A stretch of DNA of 64,000 nucleotides from a virus. Positions 49,239 to 56,658 of the stretch are shown one piece after another. The position numbers and the translations under genes were made by a program. The stretch's first letter is position 1. Each line of letters begins with the position of its first letter. The notes beneath the pieces were generated by a model that saw only the letters and a program-made list of their open reading frames with translations, made no database searches and was not told the origin of the DNA. The DNA lies in IMG/VR virus record IMGVR_UViG_3300005613_000001, positions 192,279 through 256,278 of that record; one strand, written 5' to 3'.

Positions 49239-49919
49239 ATGGAATTAAATTTAAATAAATCTGACTTCCAAGTTATTGGAATGCGAAGGAGCGGTCACCA
49301 CGCTATTATTCATTGGCTAATTCCCAACCTGGGTTGTGAGGTTTATTTCTCTAATAACTGTCATATAACAAAAAATAAACAAATCACAACAAACCACAAA
49401 GCCAACATAAACATCCCAGAAAACGCTCATAGGCTTGTAAATTTTGAGGACAAACTATTAACTCTAATTGAAACAATCATTCGAGGAAAACGCATACTTG
49501 TTTTAAGAGACCCTTTCAACTGTATAGCAAGTAGAATCTGTAAGCGTCTTGATAACAAACGACCATTAACTCCACGTTGCTTAAAATTTGACATGAATCT
49601 TTGGTATCAATACGCAATGGAATTCACGGGGAAAACAAATTATCTTGGGGGATGTGTTAAAATTAATTACAACAAGTGGTTTGTAGATAAAGAATATAGA
49701 AACCAAATTGCAGATAAATTCGGAGGCTTGAAAAAAGACCTAAAAAGTAAAGTATGTACTTTTAGTAGCTTTGATGGGAAAAAATATCAAGACAGAGCAG
49801 AAGAAATGCAAGTTTTACATAGATGGAAACAAATAAAACACCCACTCTTTCAAAAGGTTCTAGCCAATAAAAAATTACGCGAACTATCCAACTCAATATT
49901 TGGAGATGTGTTGAAATAA
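49239..49919 (+). CDS. sulfotransferase
   Basis: The 226-residue product has a P-loop sulfotransferase start (VIGMRRSGHHAIIHWLI) and the 3'-phosphate site (ILVLRDPFNCIASRIC). It is AT-rich like the sulfotransferases at 29764 and 55962. It is a single plus-strand gene followed by a strong terminator. Confidence 0.85.
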   Translation: MELNLNKSDFQVIGMRRSGHHAIIHWLIPNLGCEVYFSNNCHITKNKQITTNHKANINIPENAHRLVNFEDKLLTLIETIIRGKRILVLRDPFNCIASRICKRLDNKRPLTPRCLKFDMNLWYQYAMEFTGKTNYLGGCVKINYNKWFVDKEYRNQIADKFGGLKKDLKSKVCTFSSFDGKKYQDRAEEMQVLHRWKQIKHPLFQKVLANKKLRELSNSIFGDVLK

Positions 49920-49920
49920 A

Positions 49921-49947
49921 AAAACCCCGCCAAAATGGCGGGGTTTT
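49921..49947. terminator. bidirectional terminator
   Basis: AAAACCCCGCC and GGCGGGGTTTT form an 11-bp stem with loop AAAAT, flanked by A and T runs, between convergent genes. It can terminate both strands. Confidence 0.9.
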
Positions 49948-49962
49948 AGCACAATTTTTAAT

Positions 49963-50187
49963 TCACATATAGGCTGGACGACCAGTTGCCTTGGCAACCA
50001 CCCGTTCATGGGGCCAATTGGGATTTCGGCGGGCATAACTTTTCACCAGCCTACCGATTACACGCCCGCTACGAGCGGGATTCCTGCCTAAGCACAGCGC
50101 CATCTGCTGGTAGGTGCCCGACCAGCCGCCATCCAAAATAGCCTTACAACGATGGTAGGTTTCCGACAATTGAGATTCAGGTTTCAT
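49963..50187 (-). CDS. alkyltransferase-like (ATL/Ada C-terminal) protein
   Basis: The 74-residue product resembles the MGMT DNA-binding region: TYQQMALCLGRNPARSGRVI, then RNPNWPHERVV. The reactive Cys position (PCHRV in MGMT) is replaced by PHERV, as in ATL proteins that flag O6-alkylguanine for repair. It has a promoter and repeated elements directly upstream. Confidence 0.7.
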   Translation of the reverse strand: MKPESQLSETYHRCKAILDGGWSGTYQQMALCLGRNPARSGRVIGRLVKSYARRNPNWPHERVVAKATGRPAYM

Positions 50188-50194
50188 CCCAAAA

Positions 50195-50328
50195 CTCCCT
50201 GTATGAGAGAACCGCAGGGGGACGGCACTCCCTGTATGAGAGCTAAAACCGGCCTGCTTTTCCCATTATAGCACAGGTTTGCTCCCTGTATAGTGGGAAA
50301 ATTCGAGAAAAATCACCCTGTATCAAAT
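50195..50328. repeat. four copies of CTCCCTGTAT element
   Basis: CTCCCTGTATGAGAG occurs at 50195-50209 and 50228-50242; CTCCCTGTATAGTGG at 50282-50296; and CACCCTGTATCAAAT at 50314-50328. Steps are 33, 54 and 32 bases, about three or five helical turns. They surround the ATL promoter and could be operator sites. The fourth copy lies inside the end of the 76-residue gene. Confidence 0.6.
50265..50293 (-). promoter_or_regulatory. sigma-70-like promoter for the ATL gene
   Basis: A perfect TATAAT (50265-50270) lies on the minus strand, with a 17-base spacer to a weak -35 (CTATAC at 50288-50293) overlapping the third repeat. Transcription would start near 50257 and read the ATL gene through two repeats. 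Confidence 0.55.
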
Positions 50329-50553
50329 TTCCCGCTGTGGGACGTAGGGCGCGTAGAAATAGCCCATATCAAGATAAGATGGACCCCTATAACTCCCAAA
50401 TAGCCCAGGATAGCTATGTACGCCACATTCACGACTGCTCTCGCCCCACGTCGGCCAAACGCCACATTGGGGCACGCGGGTAAGATTAGGAAGATCCTCA
50501 GGATTAAATTGCATCATAGATGCAACATATAATTTAGCTGGCTTCTTCGACAT
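50323..50553 (-). CDS. hypothetical protein, 76 residues
   Basis: I do not recognise it. It is Pro/Tyr/Trp-rich (LFGSYRGPSYLDMGYFYA). Its start overlaps the YhaM-like gene by 20 bases, and its last codons overlap the repeat region. Confidence 0.5.
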   Translation of the reverse strand: MSKKPAKLYVASMMQFNPEDLPNLTRVPQCGVWPTWGESSRECGVHSYPGLFGSYRGPSYLDMGYFYAPYVPQREI

Positions 50554-51523
50554 AATGTTTCATCCCAATACTAGCGAAATACCAATCCTTATAGATATCA
50601 AAAGAATCTCTAAGCGGCTGGCCTAATTTCACATTTTCTTTGAGGCGAGCTTCTATTTTACCATTCCTGCTACTTATCAAATCTACGGCGCTCAAAATAG
50701 TCGCCTCTTGTGATTGTGTCGGCTTATAGCTTCCCCATTCAATTTTACCATGATGAGATGCTATCAAATGAATAACTTCATTAATGAAATCTTGTTCTAA
50801 ACCCTCACTCTCACCTACACTCTTAACCAATTCCATTCCATAGAAAATGTGACCAATGGACTGCTCAGTAGCCAATTGATCTGCTAATCCCGCCTCTGTA
50901 ATAAAATAGGTTTCAACTTTACCTATATCGTGCAATATAGCTCCTGCGTATAGGACATCCCTATTGATGAAGCCATATGGTTCCTTACAACTTTCGTAAA
51001 TCACCCTACATAAATCTAAAACCTCAGCGGTGTGGACCAACAAACCGCCTGAATAATTATGATGAATTGTAGAGGCGGCGGGGCAGGACATCAACTTCTT
51101 TCTGTCCAGTTTAGAAAGGCATTTATTCACAAAGTTATAGTGTTTCTCATCATCCCACAGGCTCTTATCAGAAATCAACTTCAAAGCCCATTTAAGCCGT
51201 TCAGGGTCAGCTTTTGGGAATTCGCAAAGTTCTTTCTCATCTTCAGGCAAGTCTTCTTTTGATATCCTATCAAAGCCAAGCGGAGAAATTACAATACTCT
51301 TATGGGTGGCTAGTTGATCTTTGAATTTGTTAATTCTGATTACATCATTCACATGGGGATAGTCGGGGTCTTTAGCCGCCTCTTTGTGTGCATCCCACAT
51401 GTTTGCTTTAATTTGACCAGAATTAGTCTTTATAAGCAAAGCATAGTAAAATCTATCCCCAGCTTTAGTAGGGCGAATACCTGTCTCTAACACCAGGGCA
51501 TATAAGGGAGTTGGTAGAGCCAT
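50534..51523 (-). CDS. YhaM-like 3'-5' exoribonuclease (OB-fold plus HD)
   Basis: The 329-residue product has an N-terminal OB-fold region (about 1-95) and a C-terminal HD domain: HHNYSGGLLVHTAEVL, then AGAILHDIGKVE and a late SHHGKIEWG. YhaM degrades RNA or short DNA from the 3' end. It is near-cognate in length (about 314). Its ATG overlaps the stop of the interrupted 71-codon gene by one base, so it was coupled to that gene before the IS607 insertion; the transposon's end now sits 64 bases upstream. Confidence 0.88.
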   Translation of the reverse strand: MALPTPLYALVLETGIRPTKAGDRFYYALLIKTNSGQIKANMWDAHKEAAKDPDYPHVNDVIRINKFKDQLATHKSIVISPLGFDRISKEDLPEDEKELCEFPKADPERLKWALKLISDKSLWDDEKHYNFVNKCLSKLDRKKLMSCPAASTIHHNYSGGLLVHTAEVLDLCRVIYESCKEPYGFINRDVLYAGAILHDIGKVETYFITEAGLADQLATEQSIGHIFYGMELVKSVGESEGLEQDFINEVIHLIASHHGKIEWGSYKPTQSQEATILSAVDLISSRNGKIEARLKENVKLGQPLRDSFDIYKDWYFASIGMKHYVEEAS

Positions 51524-51588
51524 TATTTCTTTTCCATGAATACCTTGTTAAAATCAATCCACGTTTCTTGTAACGCTTTTTGCCCGTT
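51523..51588 (-). pseudogene. C-terminal part of a gene interrupted by IS607
   Basis: Twenty-one codons plus stop read NGQKALQETWIDFNKVF then MEKK and end as TAATG over the YhaM start. They lie directly outside the transposon's right end and continue the frame of the fragment at 53440-53591 (see finding). Confidence 0.8.
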
Positions 51589-51720
51589 CCTCAAAACCTA
51601 CCAAAATCTAACAGTGCTAAATTTTGCGTTTGATTCTCACTTCTCCGACGACCACCTGTTGTCAAAACAACATGAACCTTATCATCTCCATGAGCGTTGA
51701 TTTCCGTCGAACTGACGGTA
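51568..51720 (-). ncRNA. predicted TnpB guide RNA (reRNA/omega RNA)
   Basis: By family knowledge, TnpB guide RNA covers the end of tnpB and the transposon right end, and its guide is the adjacent flank. Here the element ends at 51589, so the guide would begin AACGGGCAAAAAGCGTTAC in the interrupted gene. No structure was computed; boundaries are approximate. Confidence 0.35.
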
Positions 51721-52784
51721 TTTTTTAGATTACATGCAGCATTTAAGTCTCGATCCATCTCAAGACCACAGCTACACTTGTATGTTCTCTCGGATAGTTT
51801 CAAGTCTTTCTTGACCTTGCCACAACCCGAACACATCTTACTTGAAGGAAAGAACCGATCCACAAACCTAACCTCAATACCAGACCAACCAGCCTTGTAT
51901 TCCACCTGCCTACGAAACTCTCGCATGTTGGCATCGTGAATAGCTTTTGCTAAATTATGGTTTTTGGTCATGCCGCTTACATTCAGATTTTCCATCACAA
52001 TGATCTGAGGTTGCTTGGTTTTTACAATCTCTGAACTTGCTTTGTGAGTGGCATCTTTCCTAATGTTCACGACCCGTCGCCACAACCTTGCGATCTTCGT
52101 TCGTAGTTTCTTTCTTCGCTTGCTTTTCTTGTCTATCTTCTTTGCCAGCCTTCGCTGAAAGTATTTGATCTTGCTTTCCAGCTTGGATAATGCTTTGGGA
52201 TTATCATATTGGCTTCCATCAGAAGTGGTTGCCAACGTCTTGATGCCCAAGTCGATCCCCAATACATCACCTGTATTTTTATGTTCTTCAACTTCCTCAC
52301 GAACCAGAACCGAGACATACCAGCGACCCGCTTGCTCGCTCACCGTTACTGACAAAATGTGTTGGTCAGTTGGGATATATCCCACTTCTTTCAATCTAAG
52401 CCAACCGAGTCTCGGTAACTTGATTCGTTTGTTTTCAACTTTGATTGATCCAGTCAAACGGAAAGAGCCGATGCCTTTGTTTCTGGACTTGAACTTAGGG
52501 AATCCTGCTCGCTTCTCAAAGAAGTTCTTGAACGCCGTCTGTAAGTCTCTGAGGCTTTCCTGCATCGCACACTTGGAAACCTCATACATGAAGGCAAATT
52601 GTCCCTTTTTCTCCACATTGAGTTCTCGGTGCAGTTGCATGGCGTTTGGCTTAGACTCTTTCTCTTGGATGCGTCCTAACGCCCAATTCCAAGCCTTTCT
52701 CGCACAACCAGCGTTCTTCATCAGCAAAGTGCGTTGCTTATTATTTGGATCAAGTTCTGTTTTGTAAGCCTTCTGGATCAACAT
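51591..52784 (-). CDS. tnpB: TnpB RNA-guided nuclease (IS607 family)
   Basis: The 397-residue product has the full RuvC triad: Asp178 in LGIDLGIKTLAT, Glu265 in VMENLNVSG and the final Asp in MDRDLNAACNL. The zinc finger is complete (CSGCG ... CSCG). It would cut the excised target site using a guide RNA, keeping the element present. It begins MLIQKAYKTEL, a typical TnpB start. The stop is one base from the transposon end. Confidence 0.95.
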   Translation of the reverse strand: MLIQKAYKTELDPNNKQRTLLMKNAGCARKAWNWALGRIQEKESKPNAMQLHRELNVEKKGQFAFMYEVSKCAMQESLRDLQTAFKNFFEKRAGFPKFKSRNKGIGSFRLTGSIKVENKRIKLPRLGWLRLKEVGYIPTDQHILSVTVSEQAGRWYVSVLVREEVEEHKNTGDVLGIDLGIKTLATTSDGSQYDNPKALSKLESKIKYFQRRLAKKIDKKSKRRKKLRTKIARLWRRVVNIRKDATHKASSEIVKTKQPQIIVMENLNVSGMTKNHNLAKAIHDANMREFRRQVEYKAGWSGIEVRFVDRFFPSSKMCSGCGKVKKDLKLSERTYKCSCGLEMDRDLNAACNLKNTVSSTEINAHGDDKVHVVLTTGGRRRSENQTQNLALLDFGRF

Positions 52785-53425
52785 GCAGCCTCCTGCTGTT
52801 GTTGTTCCAGCAACTTCTTTTGCTTTCTTATCTCGGCTGAACGTCTCCCGTATATGCGATTACTGAATGAAGACATGAGCGAAAGCATATCTTCAACAAG
52901 TTCTGCCTCATAACTCTTGCCTAAGACTTCGCCAATCCATTCGATCTCAACATCATGGCTGGAAAAGAACTGATTGAGAAAGTCAAAGTTGAAACGAGTC
53001 AAACGGTCTTTATGCTCAACTACAACCTTGTCAATTTCTCTTTTGGAAACCAGCTTGAATAGTTGCTTGAGTTTAGATCGGGTATCACACATGCCCGATC
53101 CCACTTCCTCAAACGATTTTACAACATGGTATCCTTGTTTCGCACAATAGGTCAGGACTCGCCCGTTCTGTCGTTCTAGGTCGCCCTTCTGCTTTTGTTC
53201 GTGAGAACTGACTCTGCAATAGCTGGCTACTCGAATTATATCTTTCTTTTTCTGTTTTTGGTATTCACCACAGAGTTTTTGAATGTCGGTCAAGCGATAC
53301 CTGCGGTGATTTCCACAGGTCTTGACTGCTTCCAGTTTACCTTCTTCATCCCAAGTTCTCAGAGTATTGATATGGACTCCGAGTAAGTCTGCGGCTTTAC
53401 CGATGCTCAATAGTTTCTGGTTCAT
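52778..53425 (-). CDS. tnpA: IS607 transposase TnpA (MerR-type HTH plus serine recombinase)
   Basis: The 215-residue product starts with a MerR-like helix-turn-helix (LSIGKAADLLGVHINTLRTW; GNHRRYR wing) followed by the serine recombinase domain with the nucleophile in YCRVSSHEQ (Ser73). It ends in an E-helix and short basic tail. A GGAG site precedes the ATG at 53425, and the element's left end is only 14 bases further. A longer in-frame start outside the element exists but would be read from the target gene. Confidence 0.93.
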   Translation of the reverse strand: MNQKLLSIGKAADLLGVHINTLRTWDEEGKLEAVKTCGNHRRYRLTDIQKLCGEYQKQKKKDIIRVASYCRVSSHEQKQKGDLERQNGRVLTYCAKQGYHVVKSFEEVGSGMCDTRSKLKQLFKLVSKREIDKVVVEHKDRLTRFNFDFLNQFFSSHDVEIEWIGEVLGKSYEAELVEDMLSLMSSFSNRIYGRRSAEIRKQKKLLEQQQQEAAC

Positions 53426-53439
53426 TCTCCAATAGTTCC

Positions 53440-53591
53440 TTTTCACGGAACACATGGAGCCATTCATCGTATTGTTTCTGAAACTCCTCAACTGTGGGAA
53501 CTTCATCAAGTTCAAACATCATAGGATGGACAGTGCCATCTGCTGTTTCAAACTCAGTTTTGGTTACTTTGACGATTTTTCGGCTCAACAT
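53440..53591 (-). pseudogene. N-terminal part of a gene interrupted by IS607
   Basis: Fifty codons read from ATG at 53591 (MLSRKIVKVTKTEFE ... VEEFQKQYDEWLHVFRE) and then run into the transposon, which adds 14 foreign residues before a stop. Joined to the fragment at 51523-51588 across the AA core, it gives a 71-residue protein. The original function is unknown. Confidence 0.8.
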
Positions 53592-53678
53592 AATGTGTTT
53601 CCTCTCTTTATATGTAGTATCATACCTACAATTTTCATTTAGAAAAAGTCAGATTTTGTGAGATTTTCTGGCAACTGT

Positions 53679-54332
53679 TCACAACCCTTCCAATGGCGGC
53701 TTTTTTGCCATTGTAATTTTTCGCTTGCTTATTGATTCGGGTGAGGGCTTTTTGCCTAAATGAGACAATCTAATTTTATTTTTAGTTTCTTCAGAAAACA
53801 CCTTCCCTAAATGCCTTAATCTAATTCTTTCTTTAGTCTCTTTTGAATGTTTTCGCCCGAGTTGGCATTGTCTCCTTCGCTCTCTTACACTGCATGGGGT
53901 TCCAAACTCTTTAAATCTCTTTTTTTGAGAATTGCTTTGTTTTAATTTAGATTCAGTTGTCCAAACTCGTTTTTTATTCGCATTGCCTATTTTAATCTTT
54001 GTTTCATCACTTCGCTTCATGCCAAGACAACTACCGCCTGCGGTTGGTTGCATATTATAACAATTCCCCCAAACTTCATTAATCCAATATTGTTCTCGAT
54101 CATCTAGCTCCCCAATATCACAAACTTCTTCTAATATAAAAAACTCAAAATTATCACCACCATATTTATTCCAAGCTCTTTGTAGGTGTTTGTTGTAATG
54201 AGAGCCCTTAATCAATAATCTTTTATGTTCCAAAAAACGACCCTCCACTCCCTTTTTGCCATTCACCTGCCCAACGTACATCTTATTATTTACTTTGTTT
54301 TTTATCCCGTATATTCCCTGTGTCTTTTTCAT
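53679..54332 (-). CDS. GIY-YIG homing endonuclease with NUMOD3 repeats
   Basis: The 217-residue product has GIY (QGIYGIKNK) and YVG (MYVGQVNGK) strands, the catalytic Arg in EGRFLEHKR and the Glu in the helix-turn (QYWINEVWGN). The C-terminal half contains three NUMOD3-like repeats (KHSKETKERIRLRHLGK and relatives), which bind DNA. The ATG lies inside the end of the upstream DNA-binding gene (overlap 47 bases), so the two are coupled. It is next to the IS607 element. Confidence 0.88.
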   Translation of the reverse strand: MKKTQGIYGIKNKVNNKMYVGQVNGKKGVEGRFLEHKRLLIKGSHYNKHLQRAWNKYGGDNFEFFILEEVCDIGELDDREQYWINEVWGNCYNMQPTAGGSCLGMKRSDETKIKIGNANKKRVWTTESKLKQSNSQKKRFKEFGTPCSVRERRRQCQLGRKHSKETKERIRLRHLGKVFSEETKNKIRLSHLGKKPSPESISKRKITMAKKPPLEGL

Positions 54333-54483
54333 AAATCATCTCCAGATCAGAAACCCTATATCTTCTGTGCCCTCCGATTGTGCGAAGTGGGGCGAGTTTG
54401 CCATTCTTATCCCAATTTCTCAAAGTGGTCGTAGTGACTCCTAACATTGAAGCCGCTTTTTTTATAGACACAATTTCTTCCAT
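54286..54483 (-). CDS. MerR-type DNA-binding domain like IS607 TnpA, stand-alone
   Basis: The 65-residue product (SIKKAASMLGVTTTTLRNWD, then GGHRRYRVSDLEMI) is about half identical by eye to the first 50 residues of the IS607 TnpA nearby. It has no recombinase domain. It overlaps the GIY-YIG gene by 47 bases. Either it is a TnpA remnant or it has been reused to target or regulate the endonuclease. Confidence 0.75.
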   Translation of the reverse strand: MEEIVSIKKAASMLGVTTTTLRNWDKNGKLAPLRTIGGHRRYRVSDLEMIYEKDTGNIRDKKQSK

Positions 54484-54502
54484 AATATTATATAGTAACA
54501 CT

Positions 54503-55885
54503 TTATAGGTTTTTATAAGATTTTACAACTTTTTCAATAATTTGGGTTGTAGAAACACCTTCCACTAATGGGGCATAATAGAACTCCTTAGCCAATTCAG
54601 CAGAGCGGGGTCGTTTTATACCTTCACCCTTTACGAGCACATCAGGCTGAATTTCCTTATACAAGTTATAAGGACTTTCAGTTTTAAAAGGAAGTACAAA
54701 ATCTACACACTCTAAGGAAGCAATTAAATTTAATCTCTGTTCTAAAGGTACAACAGGTCGATTTTCGCCCTTTAGCTTTTTAACACTTTCATCAGAATTT
54801 ATTAAAACAGCCAACTTATCCCCTTTTGATTTAGCAAATTGAAAAGAAGCAACATGCCCATAATGCATAAGATCAAATACGCCATTCGAACACACTAATT
54901 TAAAATCTCTATTCATCAGATCGTGGGGGTCCACAAATTTTGTTTCAACAAGCTCATAAGGATATATGGGCTTATTGTATTCCATCTGGACATAAACAGC
55001 ACCAGCCCTATAGGCAATTTCAACAGCTTCAACTAAAGAGAAATTATGAGCTATTGCTAGAGCTAAATGGGACACAAATGAGTCTCCCGCCCCAATTACA
55101 CTGGTTACTTCTGTGGAGAGATTGGGGCGGTATGAAAATGTCTTTCCATCTATTGACATCCCCATCACACCACACCCGCCATAAGTTGTTACAATATTAC
55201 TTCCACCTAACTTTTCAGCCAATCTCTGACATTGGAAATCAGGGTCTTTTACATCTGTAAATCGTTCTGCTTCGACAGAATTAGGCTTAAAAACCGAACA
55301 CCCTATCCATTTCTCAATAGGTTCATCTTTGGGATCAACTATAGTTTTAACGCCATGCGTATGACAAATTGTAATGATCTCTTGTGTAAACTTAAAATCA
55401 TTAAAAAGCCCCTTGCCATAATCACTTAAAATTGCTAATTCAAACGCATTTTTCCTAATCCCCTCTTCAAAAACCTCAAGCAACCGCCTGCGGTCATCAT
55501 GATCTATCACAAATTGACTTGTTTCAATATCCCATCTAATTAAATTTTGACCATCTTGAAATCGTTTTTTGATTGGAATTCTATTAGATGTGATAACAGG
55601 ATCAATATTTAGATGATGTAAAACATTTAAATCCTTCTGGGAGAGCAACCCAAATAATGTGTATTCCACATTCCAGTTCTTAAACTGGTGTGCTACATTT
55701 GCCGCACCACCAGGAACTACTTGAATGGGTTCGTCATCATTTGACCGCATAACGGGGATTGGGGCCTCGGGTGAAATCCTTTTTACATCCACCTTGTAAT
55801 ACTCATCAATCATTAGGTCGCCCAAAATGGCTATACGAGGCGATCTTAAACGGTTATCTGTAAGGTATTGTGCTATTATGCTCAT
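54503..55885 (-). CDS. HldE-like bifunctional kinase-nucleotidyltransferase
   Basis: The 460-residue product has a PfkB-type sugar kinase domain (about residues 15-320; NVAHQFKNW after PGGAA and the GAGDSF anion hole) and a cytidylyltransferase domain (about 330-460; FDLMHYGHVASF with HYGH and VLVKGEG). HldE makes ADP-heptose in two steps. It is similar in length to E. coli HldE (477). It may supply NDP-heptose for glycosyltransferases encoded here. Confidence 0.88.
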   Translation of the reverse strand: MSIIAQYLTDNRLRSPRIAILGDLMIDEYYKVDVKRISPEAPIPVMRSNDDEPIQVVPGGAANVAHQFKNWNVEYTLFGLLSQKDLNVLHHLNIDPVITSNRIPIKKRFQDGQNLIRWDIETSQFVIDHDDRRRLLEVFEEGIRKNAFELAILSDYGKGLFNDFKFTQEIITICHTHGVKTIVDPKDEPIEKWIGCSVFKPNSVEAERFTDVKDPDFQCQRLAEKLGGSNIVTTYGGCGVMGMSIDGKTFSYRPNLSTEVTSVIGAGDSFVSHLALAIAHNFSLVEAVEIAYRAGAVYVQMEYNKPIYPYELVETKFVDPHDLMNRDFKLVCSNGVFDLMHYGHVASFQFAKSKGDKLAVLINSDESVKKLKGENRPVVPLEQRLNLIASLECVDFVLPFKTESPYNLYKEIQPDVLVKGEGIKRPRSAELAKEFYYAPLVEGVSTTQIIEKVVKSYKNL

Positions 55886-55918
55886 AACATAATGAGAGTA
55901 AAATCATACAATATTAAA

Positions 55919-55926
55919 TATAAATA
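55919..55926 (+). promoter_or_regulatory. TATAAATA late-promoter-like box
   Basis: A perfect TATAAATA, the T4 late promoter consensus, lies 35 bases before the ATG at 55962. It has an A/T-rich flank and an AGG site further down. Confidence 0.5.
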
Positions 55927-55961
55927 AGGCAAAGGACATTCCGTAAATACAAGGTGGTATT

Positions 55962-56657
55962 ATGATACACAATCAGAGAATTTATCAAATAATAATTCGA
56001 GGAGAAAGAAACACAGGAACACACTGGTTGCATTCCCTATGCCGAGAGAATATTAAGAACGTGAAAATAGGCAATAAGGCATACTTATGGAAGCACGGAT
56101 TTTTTCTAGGAAAAGAACCTAAAAAAACAACACATTTAATTTTAGTGATTACAAAAGATGTATATGCATGGGTTTATTCATTGTATAAGCGCCCATATCA
56201 TGTGAAAAGAACTTCAAATTTAAATCACTTCATAAGAAGGCCATACCAATCATTCTGCACTACTAAATGGTTCGTCAAACACATGAAGCAAACTATGTAT
56301 AAGGAGTTAACCTTTGAGAAAAAACCAAATGGTAAATTATACGAAAACATCATACAACTAAGAAATGCAAAACATCGCCAATGGCTATCATTAAGAGGAG
56401 AGAGAAAAGTTGAATTTATAAAATACGAAGACCTATTTGCAACTCCTGAGAAAGTTATTGATACAATATGTCAAAAATACAAGTTACAGACCAAAAGATT
56501 CACAAACAAAATGGGTTGGCGAAGTCAGTGGTCATCTCCTAAAACATATAAAGAAAATGATCCCAAAGCTCGCTTTAATAAAAAACAAATCCAATTTATA
56601 GCCGCTGAAAATGATTGGGAAACAGAGGCTCTCATAGATCAAATCGCCATTAAATAA
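55962..56657 (+). CDS. sulfotransferase-like protein
   Basis: The 231-residue product begins with a P-loop (RGERNTGTHWLHSLC) and has a 3'-phosphate region (LVITKDVYAWVYSLYKRPY). It ends with a basic helical tail. It is AT-rich. It converges on a GT32-like gene. The sulfotransferase fold is inferred from these two motifs. Confidence 0.72.
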   Translation: MIHNQRIYQIIIRGERNTGTHWLHSLCRENIKNVKIGNKAYLWKHGFFLGKEPKKTTHLILVITKDVYAWVYSLYKRPYHVKRTSNLNHFIRRPYQSFCTTKWFVKHMKQTMYKELTFEKKPNGKLYENIIQLRNAKHRQWLSLRGERKVEFIKYEDLFATPEKVIDTICQKYKLQTKRFTNKMGWRSQWSSPKTYKENDPKARFNKKQIQFIAAENDWETEALIDQIAIK

Positions 56658-56658
56658 C

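Larger units (their letters stand above)
51589..53439 (-). mobile_element. IS607-family insertion sequence
   Basis: The 1851-base element carries tnpA (serine recombinase) and tnpB, overlapping by 7 bases. It lies between fragments of one small gene. The two outer bases AA (53440-53441 and 51587-51588) are shared at the ends, as expected for a serine recombinase with a 2-bp core; the inner ends begin and end with GG. There are no terminal inverted repeats, which is normal for the family. Both genes are intact, so it may still be mobile. Confidence 0.9.

Noticed and set aside
52165-52767. 200-codon plus-strand frame inside tnpB
   Set aside because: Antisense shadow of the intact TnpB gene, which has complete catalytic motifs.
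53426-53515. Longer in-frame start for TnpA
   Set aside because: The extra 30 codons lie mostly in the interrupted target gene outside the transposon; the ATG at 53425 has its own GGAG site and begins at the conserved domain.
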